18,291 nucleotides of DNA, taken from NCBI GenBank assembly GCA_002371315.1, contig DFHL01000092.1, forward strand, positions 1 through 18,291, read 5' to 3'. The notes below the pieces were generated by a model. The model was not told the DNA's origin and made no database searches. It saw only the letters and a program-made list of their open reading frames with translations. Numbering within the stretch: the stretch's first letter is position 1; every line of letters starts with the position of its first letter. Below, piece by piece: positions 4,222-10,941 of this stretch. The DNA comes from Bacteroidales bacterium UBA3724 (GTDB taxonomy: Bacteria; Bacteroidota; Bacteroidia; Bacteroidales; P3). The position numbers and the translations under genes are program-made.

Positions 4222-7047
4222 ATGCTAAAAAAACTAATTACACTTACCTTCGGGCTGATGGTGGCCTTTGGCGCATCGGCCCAGACTGGCAACAATGCCC
4301 GGCATCCGAACAGCAATGCCGCCGCCAAGAGTGTCAGTTTCCCGGCCTCGAACGTGCAGTACTGGGTCGGCACCGGCAGCAATTCGGCTGTCGTCGTTGT
4401 CTGCTGGGACGACAATCCGAACGGCGATTTCGCACTGGCTTGGGGCGTGCATTGGAACGGCAGCACCACGGCCCTCGGCCTGATCGACTCGATTGCCACG
4501 CACGACAGCCGCTTCAGCTACACGTATTCAGGCTCTTTTATGCAGGATGTGTCGTACAGCGACGGTACCCTTGTTTCGGGCAGCGACAACGGCTATTGGT
4601 GCTACTACCTTAACGGGTCGTTTGCCCCCAATGCCTATGGCAATCAGCCTATTAGTGATGGCGATATGATTGAAGTCAGCAGCAGCTGCTCCTTCTCTAT
4701 GACGTCGGCCACCGCCGCTACCAACCCCAACGGCGGCTCGTCGTCCGACCCCGTCGACGCCACTATCGCCTTCAGCGACATTCTGTTCTGGGTTGGCTCG
4801 GGCAGCGACAGCGCCGCCTTCATAGTCAACTTTGCCCAGCCCGACACGGCCTTTGCCTGGGGATACCTCTTCAACGGCTCGACCACGGCTCAGGCGATGA
4901 TCGACGCCATCGATGCCGCCGACCCGCGCTTCTGGACGGTGGGAACGCCTTCGTTTAATGGTGATATTCACTTCGTTACCGATAATAACGACACGCTGGG
5001 ACTTTCGCCTGTCGACCCCTCGATGGGCTACAACTTCTGGTGGACCAACCTCAACGGCGTCAGTGCCGATGCTGGTGCCGGTTCGACAATGCACAACGGC
5101 GACGTCTTCAAATACGGCGATATGAACTCGGCCATCGGCTGGGACCCGCTTGGTACTTATTTTATGCAGGAGGCTTGGACCAAGGCCCCCACGCCGGTGC
5201 CTGTGCCCAGCAATGACCCGACAGTCGAGGAGGCCACCATCGCCGCCAGCGACATCCTATACTGGATTGGCGAAGGTCAGAATCAGGTCGTCCTCGCCGT
5301 CAACTGGCCCGACACGGCTTTGGCTTGGGGCTACCGCTTCGACGGCAGCAAGACCGTCGGCGATATGATGAACGACATCGCCGCCACCGATCCGCGCTTC
5401 AGCATCATTCCCGGCGCCTATGGCATCGACGACATCCTGTTTGTCTGCAGCAATGGCGACACGCTGCGCCGCCTGGCCACCAGCTGGTGGGGCAGCACCA
5501 ACAATGGCGTGATGGATATGGGTATGAGCCAGACACTTACCAATGGCGACTTTGAGAAGTGGGCCGACGGCAGCACCGGTATCCTGGTCGACAGCAACTG
5601 GGTTGAAAGTTATGGCGGTTACTGGGACTACATCTATGTCTATCCTATGACAATCAGCCCCGTAAGCGTTCCGCTGCCCGTCGAGGCCACTATCGCTGCC
5701 AGCGAAATACAGTATTGGGTTGGTGAGGGTCAGAACGAGGTTGTCCTGGCCGTCAACTGGCCTACGCGTGCTCTGGCTTGGGGCTACCGCTTCGACGGCA
5801 GCAAGACCGTCGGCGATATGATGAACGACATCGCCGCCGCCGACCCGCGCTTCAGCATCATTCCCGGCGCCTACGGCATCGACGACATACTCTTTGTCAC
5901 CGTCGCCGGCGACACGCTGCGCCGCCAGGCCTCCAATTGGTGGGGCAGCACCAATAACGGTGTGATGGATATGGGTATGAGCCAGCCGCTTACGAACGGC
6001 GACTTCGAGAAATGGGCCGAAAGCAGCACCGGCATCCTGATCGACAGCAACTGGGTTGAAGACTGGGGCGCCTACAACTACATCTATGTCTATCCTATGC
6101 CCGTGCTTCCCGTCAGCGCACCCATCGTCAGCGGTCCCTTCTGCGGCGCCGTGGGCACTGAGGGCTGCAATGCCGTTGCTGCCAATAGCGCTGCTATCAA
6201 GGCCTGGGCCACGGGCTGCGTCGTCGAGCGCGGCTATCAGGTTGTCTCGACCGCTGCCGCCTACGCCAGCTTCGGAGCCGACTCGATGGCTGTGGGTCCT
6301 GTGGATATGAATGACAATCTGACTGTTGTAAGCCTTGGCGACGGCGGCAACGCTGTGCTGACATTCGCCGAGCCTATCACCAATATTGACGGTTACGACT
6401 TTGCCGTCTACGAGAACTCGTTTGGCGATTCGTTCCTCGAACTGGCCTTTGTCGAGGTCAGCTCGGACGGCGAGCGTTTTGTGCGCTTCCCCGCCACTTC
6501 GCTGACCCAGACCGAGGTGCAGACCGGCGGCAACGGCTCGACCGACCCGACGATGATCAACAACCTGGCCGGCAAGTTCCGTATGGGCTATGGTACTCCG
6601 TTCGACCTCAACGAGTTGCGCGACAGTACGGGTCTTGACATCAACAACATCACCCACGTCCGCATTGTCGACGTGGTGGGCAGCATCGACCCGCAGTACG
6701 GCACCCGCGACAGCGAAGGCCGCATCATCAACGACCCGTGGCCCACGCCGGGTGCTGCGTCGGGATTCGACCTGGCCGGTGTGGCCGTGCTGAAACAGGC
6801 GACCCAGTCGATCGATATGGCCGACGGCATCAGCCTGAGCGTTTACCCCAACCCGGCCAGCGACCGCATCAGCATTGCTGTCAGCGGCACCGAAAGCGCC
6901 GAGGCAACCCTGTTCGACATCAATGGACGCGCAGTTCTGACGACGACCCTGCATCAGGGTGTCAACACTCTTGGCGTCAGCCAGCTGCAACAGGGTGTCT
7001 ACATCCTGCGCAGCGGCACGGCTATACATAAGATTGTCAAGAGATAA
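4222..7047 (+). CDS. B12-riboswitch-controlled secreted tandem-repeat surface protein with T9SS type A sorting domain
   Basis: A 941-residue protein. A signal peptide (KK, hydrophobic core, cleavage near ASA-Q at about 20-21) leads into four related domains at roughly residues 38-170, 180-330, 338-488 and 489-633. Each has [YF]W[VI]G.G near its start, AWG..[FW][DN]G, a segment like DPRFS, and a late motif with a tryptophan, NG and then NGD or DGD. Domains 3 and 4 are nearly identical. Residues 638-858 form another domain with YDFAVYENSFGDSFLELAF and a conserved ITHVRIVDVVGSI; I recall similar domains in Bacteroidota surface proteins. Residues 872-941 are a type A sorting domain (VYPNPASDRI, GVYILR, final KIVKR), indicating export by the type IX system and surface attachment or release. 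The riboswitch implies a B12-related role. The late repeat motif resembles the transcobalamin C-terminal/DUF4430 type, which is inference. No TonB receptor follows: the gene is a single unit ended by a terminator. Confidence 0.9.
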   Translation: MLKKLITLTFGLMVAFGASAQTGNNARHPNSNAAAKSVSFPASNVQYWVGTGSNSAVVVVCWDDNPNGDFALAWGVHWNGSTTALGLIDSIATHDSRFSYTYSGSFMQDVSYSDGTLVSGSDNGYWCYYLNGSFAPNAYGNQPISDGDMIEVSSSCSFSMTSATAATNPNGGSSSDPVDATIAFSDILFWVGSGSDSAAFIVNFAQPDTAFAWGYLFNGSTTAQAMIDAIDAADPRFWTVGTPSFNGDIHFVTDNNDTLGLSPVDPSMGYNFWWTNLNGVSADAGAGSTMHNGDVFKYGDMNSAIGWDPLGTYFMQEAWTKAPTPVPVPSNDPTVEEATIAASDILYWIGEGQNQVVLAVNWPDTALAWGYRFDGSKTVGDMMNDIAATDPRFSIIPGAYGIDDILFVCSNGDTLRRLATSWWGSTNNGVMDMGMSQTLTNGDFEKWADGSTGILVDSNWVESYGGYWDYIYVYPMTISPVSVPLPVEATIAASEIQYWVGEGQNEVVLAVNWPTRALAWGYRFDGSKTVGDMMNDIAAADPRFSIIPGAYGIDDILFVTVAGDTLRRQASNWWGSTNNGVMDMGMSQPLTNGDFEKWAESSTGILIDSNWVEDWGAYNYIYVYPMPVLPVSAPIVSGPFCGAVGTEGCNAVAANSAAIKAWATGCVVERGYQVVSTAAAYASFGADSMAVGPVDMNDNLTVVSLGDGGNAVLTFAEPITNIDGYDFAVYENSFGDSFLELAFVEVSSDGERFVRFPATSLTQTEVQTGGNGSTDPTMINNLAGKFRMGYGTPFDLNELRDSTGLDINNITHVRIVDVVGSIDPQYGTRDSEGRIINDPWPTPGAASGFDLAGVAVLKQATQSIDMADGISLSVYPNPASDRISIAVSGTESAEATLFDINGRAVLTTTLHQGVNTLGVSQLQQGVYILRSGTAIHKIVKR
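4759..6120 (+). repeat. Intragenic tandem repeats (domains 2-4), with near-duplicate units 3 and 4
   Basis: Units begin at 4759, 5233 and 5686, each with GCCAC[TC]ATCGCC-like coding for ATIA. Units 3 (5233-5685) and 4 (5686-6120) share long identical DNA runs, for example through the codons for GYRFDGSKTVGDMMNDIAA and SIIPGAYGIDDI, and their proteins differ at only about one position in six. Unit 2 is clearly related but diverged; a fourth, most diverged unit starts near 4336. Confidence 0.85.
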
Positions 7048-7086
7048 TCTTCTTCAAAGACTTCTTTATCAGTATGTTTTTATAGG

Positions 7087-7113
7087 AAAGGGCGGCTCGA
7101 TGGCCGCCCTTTT
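7087..7113. terminator. Bidirectional hairpin terminator
   Basis: The stem AAAGGGCGGC (7087-7096) pairs with GCCGCCCTTT (7103-7112) around a 6-base loop. T-runs are available on both strands (the A/T ends of the stem). It lies between the convergent stop codons at 7047 (plus) and 7155 (minus). Confidence 0.85.
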
Positions 7114-7154
7114 GTGCTGTTAATATTTTATCCTTCGACTAGTTTCGACTCGCT

Positions 7155-10073
7155 TTATTTGACTCCTATCGATTTGTAAATCAAGTCTTGGATGTCGGTG
7201 CGTATATTGAGCGACGACAGCTTGTTGGGCGATGCCGACGGATAGACGCGGTTGGAGAGGAAGATGTAAACCAGGTTGTATTGCGGGTCGACCCACACCA
7301 TTATGCCCGTGAAGCCCGTGTGGCCGAAGCTTGACTGCGAAGCCTTCGGCGACACGTGCGAACTGCGGCTGTTGATGAGCGGCTTGTCGAATCCCAGCGC
7401 GCGGCGGTTGCCCTGGTCGGCGAAGTGGCGCGAGTTGAAGGTGTTAAATGTCTCGGCAGTGATGTATTGGCGACCGTTGTAGCGTCCCGAATCGAGCATC
7501 ATCTGGTAGAGCTTGAAGAGGTCTCCGGCCGTCGAGAAAAGGCCTGCGTGGCCCGCAATGCCACCCATTGCCGCCGCATTGGGGTCGTGGACATAGCCTT
7601 GCAGCTGCTGTTTGCGGAACGATTTGTCGAATTCCGTCGGCGCTATGCGGCCTATGTCGATGCCGTGTTGCAACGGCTGGAAACAGGTGCTTTCCATTTG
7701 CAGCGGCCCATAGAAGTGCTGCTGCATAAAGATGTCGAGACTTTGGCCGCTGACAGTCTGCACAAGGTCGGCCAAAAGGATGAATCCCAGGTCGCTGTAG
7801 AGGTAGGCCTGTTTCTTTTCGAGCTTGCTCAAAGCAATCTGCGCCAGCACTTTCTGGCGGTAGCTGTTGCGAATGTAGATGTTGGCTCCGATGGCTGTGT
7901 ATCCGTCGGGAGGATTATCGCCGGTATAGATATTGTCGTCGTCGAGGGCTTTTTTCCAGTAGGCGTCGAAAGCCTTGAGGCGTGCAAAGTGCGACAGGGC
8001 CTGCCGGACGGTGATGTGTTTTTTGCCCGTGTGCTTGAGGTAGGGCAGGTAGCGCGACAGTTTGTCGTCGAGGCCAATCTTGCCGGCATCGACCAGCTTC
8101 ATCACGGCCAGGTTGGTTGCCGAAATCTTGGTGAGCGATGCCAGGTCGAAGACCGTGTTGGTGTCTATCAGCGGCGATGCGGCATCGTATGTCTGGCGGC
8201 CATAGCACTGGTTGTAAACCACTTTGCCGTCTTTTGCAACAAGAATTTCGCAGCCGGGATAGGCCTTCTGTGCTATGCCGTAGAGGGCTATCGAGTCGAT
8301 TTTGCGGAAGCAATCGATGTCCATCCCGGCTTTCTTGAGTGCATCGAAGCGGGTCGTCTTTGGGCGCGGAACCGCCTTGAGCGAAGTCCCTTCGCTGTAG
8401 CCGCCGGCGCTGACGGGCAGGATGCCTTCAAAGGGCGTTTGTCCGACGAGGGCCGACGGCACCACGTCGACCACTTCGCGCATATTCTGGTAGGCCATAA
8501 CGATTGCCGACGGGCCTGCCGAGCCACGCGGGAAGGATTCGAGTATGTAGGGCGAACCGTAGATGACCAGCACGGTGCGGACGCTGTCGATGGCGGAGAT
8601 GCTGTTTATCAGGGCTATAGTTTCTTCCGATACGCCATAGTTGTTGGCCGAACCCAGATTGGCATAGAGCGATATGACCGCCGTTCCCGCGTCCTTGATG
8701 CGCTTGGCCAGCTGCTCGTCGAGTTGCGTCACGGGGTTGCTGCCGCCGCCGATGCTGATGTCGACGCGAGGCTGTTCCTTGTCGAGCGGCAGTGTGTAGT
8801 CAACGTTGCGCACCAGCGTCAGGGCCTTCGAAGCCATTTGGCGCGTGAGCTTTTCGCAGCGTGCAGCGTCGGCTTTCGACGGTACCGCAAGTTTATCGAA
8901 GTCCATCTTTGTCAGCCCACAGCGGTATTTTTCGCGCAGTATGCGGTGGCATCGGTCGTCGATGATTTTGGCGAAAGCGTCGTCGCGCCGGGCTTCGGCA
9001 ACTACGGCGTCGATGGTCTTTTCGACATCGATGGGCAGCAGTATGACGTCAGAACCGGCACGCAGGGCGCGGATGGCACCCTCGCCGTCCTTATAGGTGT
9101 TGCTAACGGCCTTCATATCAATGCCATCGGTGAACACCAGACCGTCGAATCCCATCTGTTCGCGCAGCAGGGGGTTAACGATGCGTTCCGAAAGCGACGA
9201 AGGCATATTCGGCCTGTTGTCGAGGGCGTTGACCTGCAGGTGCGCAATCATCATACCGCGGATGCCGTTGTTGACAAGGTGGCGGAAAGGGAAGAGGTCG
9301 ATGCTGTCGATGTAAGCCTTTGAATGGCTGATGACTGGCAGGTCGAGGTGGCTGTCCACGTCGGTGTCGCCGTGCCCTGGGAAGTGCTTGCCCACGGCGA
9401 CGATGCCGGCACTCTGCATCGCCTTGGCATAGAGGGCGGACTTGCGGGCCACGCGCTTGCGGTTCTCGCCAAACGAGCGGCAGCCGATGACCGGGTTGGA
9501 CGGGTTGTTGTTGATGTCGCACACGGGGGCAAAGTTGACCTGAATGCCCATCTTGCGGCATTGCAGACCGACCTCGCGGCCGAACTGCTCGACCAGTGTG
9601 TCGTTGGCACGCGACAGGGCACCCATAAGCATCTGGCGCGGAAAGCTGTAGCAGTCTGTAAGGCGCATACCGAGGCCCCATTCGGCGTCGATGGTGACCA
9701 TCAGAGGCAGGTGCGAAAGGCGCTGGTAGCGCTGTGTGCGCTCCAGCTGCACGGGGGCGGTGCCTTTGAAGAAGCATACGCCGCCCACCTTGTGGCGGGT
9801 GAAGTTTTTCTCGAAGGCGTTCTGCTGTTTCTTTGTCATCATCAGCGGCACGCGGACAAACATAAGCTGACCCACTTTCTCGCTGAGCGACAGGTGTTTC
9901 ATCTGCTTGTCAGCCCAATGGTTGGCGGCGGCCAGACCTGTTGTGTCGCTTGCCGCCAATGTGGGTTTGGCAGCAGTGCGGCTTGGCGCTTTTTTGTTCT
10001 GGCCCAGCACACTGAAAGGCGCCGCAATCAGCAGCAAGGCGAACACGATGGTTTTGAAAGGTGTATTTTTCAT
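7155..10073 (-). CDS. GH3 beta-N-acetylglucosaminidase fused to a beta-lactamase-like serine hydrolase
   Basis: A 972-residue protein with an N-terminal signal peptide (KNTPFK, hydrophobic core, cleavage near VLG-Q at about 24-25), so probably periplasmic. Residues about 55-390 are a GH3/NagZ domain: KHFPGHGDTDVDSH (229-242), where Asp240 and His242 correspond to the NagZ Asp-His acid/base dyad, and FTDGIDMKA, with Asp316 as nucleophile. About 405-560 resembles the GH3 C-terminal region. About 590-960 is a class C beta-lactamase/PBP-like domain: SLTK (Ser646, Lys649), YSD (759-761) and HTG (918-920) in place of the KTG box. Known Bacteroidota proteins have this two-domain layout. Inferred role: trimming GlcNAc-anhydroMurNAc/peptide cell-wall fragments, with the second domain acting as peptidase or esterase. 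No good promoter box is seen in the 81-base gap to the HU gene, so read-through past the HU terminator is possible. Confidence 0.93.
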   Translation of the reverse strand: MKNTPFKTIVFALLLIAAPFSVLGQNKKAPSRTAAKPTLAASDTTGLAAANHWADKQMKHLSLSEKVGQLMFVRVPLMMTKKQQNAFEKNFTRHKVGGVCFFKGTAPVQLERTQRYQRLSHLPLMVTIDAEWGLGMRLTDCYSFPRQMLMGALSRANDTLVEQFGREVGLQCRKMGIQVNFAPVCDINNNPSNPVIGCRSFGENRKRVARKSALYAKAMQSAGIVAVGKHFPGHGDTDVDSHLDLPVISHSKAYIDSIDLFPFRHLVNNGIRGMMIAHLQVNALDNRPNMPSSLSERIVNPLLREQMGFDGLVFTDGIDMKAVSNTYKDGEGAIRALRAGSDVILLPIDVEKTIDAVVAEARRDDAFAKIIDDRCHRILREKYRCGLTKMDFDKLAVPSKADAARCEKLTRQMASKALTLVRNVDYTLPLDKEQPRVDISIGGGSNPVTQLDEQLAKRIKDAGTAVISLYANLGSANNYGVSEETIALINSISAIDSVRTVLVIYGSPYILESFPRGSAGPSAIVMAYQNMREVVDVVPSALVGQTPFEGILPVSAGGYSEGTSLKAVPRPKTTRFDALKKAGMDIDCFRKIDSIALYGIAQKAYPGCEILVAKDGKVVYNQCYGRQTYDAASPLIDTNTVFDLASLTKISATNLAVMKLVDAGKIGLDDKLSRYLPYLKHTGKKHITVRQALSHFARLKAFDAYWKKALDDDNIYTGDNPPDGYTAIGANIYIRNSYRQKVLAQIALSKLEKKQAYLYSDLGFILLADLVQTVSGQSLDIFMQQHFYGPLQMESTCFQPLQHGIDIGRIAPTEFDKSFRKQQLQGYVHDPNAAAMGGIAGHAGLFSTAGDLFKLYQMMLDSGRYNGRQYITAETFNTFNSRHFADQGNRRALGFDKPLINSRSSHVSPKASQSSFGHTGFTGIMVWVDPQYNLVYIFLSNRVYPSASPNKLSSLNIRTDIQDLIYKSIGVK

Positions 10074-10102
10074 AATGTGCTTGTTGGAAAGATGTATATA
10101 AA

Positions 10103-10134
10103 AATAGCGTCGGGGGAAAGCCCCTGACGCTATT
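10103..10134 (-). terminator. Terminator of the HU gene
   Basis: Read on the minus strand, AATAGCGTC-A-GGGG, loop CTTT, CCCC-C-GACGCTATT forms a 14-position stem with one mismatch, followed by TTTAT. It lies 20 bases after the HU stop codon and within the leader of the downstream GH3 gene. Confidence 0.85.
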
Positions 10135-10154
10135 AATAATAACTTGCGCGAAGA

Positions 10155-10439
10155 TTATTTCACGTTGTCCTTGACCTCGTTGAGGAAAGTCTTGGCAGGC
10201 TTGAAAGCCGGGATGTTGTGAGCAGGAACGATGACGGATGTGTTCTTGCTGATGTTGCGTCCGGTCTTTTCGGCGCGGCGCTTGATGATGAAGCTGCCAA
10301 AGCCTCTGAGATAAACGTTTTCGCCGCCGATCATAGCGTCCTTCACGGTGGTCATAAATTCTTCGACAACGGCCAGCACGGCCACTTTTTCAATACCGGT
10401 CTTCTCGGAAATGGAAGCCACAATTTCTGCTTTTGTCAT
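10155..10439 (-). CDS. HU/IHF-family DNA-binding protein
   Basis: A 94-residue protein of normal HU length. It starts MTKAEIV, has the two N-terminal dimerisation helices (to about residue 40), then VYLRGFGSF (the conserved beta segment), KRRAEKTGRN leading into the DNA-binding arm, and AFKPAKTF at the end, as in bacterial HU/IHF proteins. The arm reads SKNTSVIVPAHNIPAFKP, where the proline after VIVPA is the residue that inserts into DNA. Such proteins bend and compact chromosomal DNA as dimers. A consensus promoter lies 46 bases upstream and a hairpin terminator 20 bases downstream, so it is probably expressed as a single-gene unit, with possible read-through into the GH3 gene. Confidence 0.97.
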   Translation of the reverse strand: MTKAEIVASISEKTGIEKVAVLAVVEEFMTTVKDAMIGGENVYLRGFGSFIIKRRAEKTGRNISKNTSVIVPAHNIPAFKPAKTFLNEVKDNVK

Positions 10440-10484
10440 TTTTTGATATGATTTAAATGATTATTTTTATGCTGTTTTGAATTG

Positions 10485-10517
10485 CAAAGATACACAAAAA
10501 AAATAATATGAAACAAA
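10485..10517 (-). promoter_or_regulatory. Promoter of the HU gene
   Basis: On the minus strand an exact -7 element TATCTTTG (plus 10485-10492) is preceded by TTTG (plus 10514-10517) with a 21-bp spacer. The -7 box ends 45 bases before the HU start codon. Confidence 0.8.
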
Positions 10518-10890
10518 TTTTTTTGATTTTTTAGTCGCTGATATGCAAAAAAATACAACTCTTCTATTTTTAACTAATTAATTAGCAGTATATTATAATA
10601 AAATGTTTAAGTGTTTGTTTTACAGAGAAATTTTACATCCTGACAATGTTAAAAAGGTGTTGAAAAGATGTTAAACAGAAAAATAATTGCCTTTTGACGA
10701 CATACATAGGATTTCTTTGTCAGATGAGCTGGCTGTAATAATAGACTGCGATGTCGCTTTATTTTTAGTGTAATGGAAATAATTTATTTGCTTAATATTT
10801 TTGACTGATTGCCTTTCGTTTATAGATGCGTTGGAGGCTTTTCCTGACATTAAACGATATAATTCGCATATTATTTTAATAATATTTTTA
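10518..10890. other. AT-rich intergenic spacer without a recognisable gene
   Basis: The 502-bp gap between the divergent HU gene and the surface-protein gene is strongly AT-rich, with many A and T runs. I see no open frame with coding character, no tRNA and no riboswitch core. A TATTTTTG (10796-10803) matches the -7 box but lacks a well-spaced -33 partner, so it may be chance. AT-rich DNA next to promoters could be a binding site for nucleoid proteins. Confidence 0.5.
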
Positions 10891-10891
10891 A

Positions 10892-10918
10892 TTTGTTTTC
10901 AATTATTTTGTATTTTTG
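10892..10918 (+). promoter_or_regulatory. Probable promoter of the IgGFc-binding-like surface-protein gene
   Basis: An exact -7 element TATTTTTG (10911-10918) lies 23 bases before the ATG at 10942. The nearest TTTG (10892-10895) is only 15 bp upstream of it, shorter than usual, so the -33 assignment is uncertain. Confidence 0.6.
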
Positions 10919-10941
10919 CATTGTCATAAATCTTTTGTCAA

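Noticed and set aside
5257..7029. Long minus-strand open frame (about 590 codons) opposite the secreted repeat protein
   Set aside because: It is a shadow of the GC-rich, repeat-bearing plus-strand gene: compositionally odd (rich in V, D, A, G), with no recognisable motif, while the plus strand has a signal peptide, domains and a sorting signal.
7356..9323. Long plus-strand open frame (about 655 codons) opposite the GH3-beta-lactamase gene
   Set aside because: The minus strand has all catalytic motifs of both enzymes. The plus-strand translation lacks any family signature and is a codon-bias shadow.
10796..10803. TATTTTTG as a second promoter for the 10942 gene
   Set aside because: It matches the -7 box but has no TTTG at the right distance, and the region is so AT-rich that chance matches are expected.
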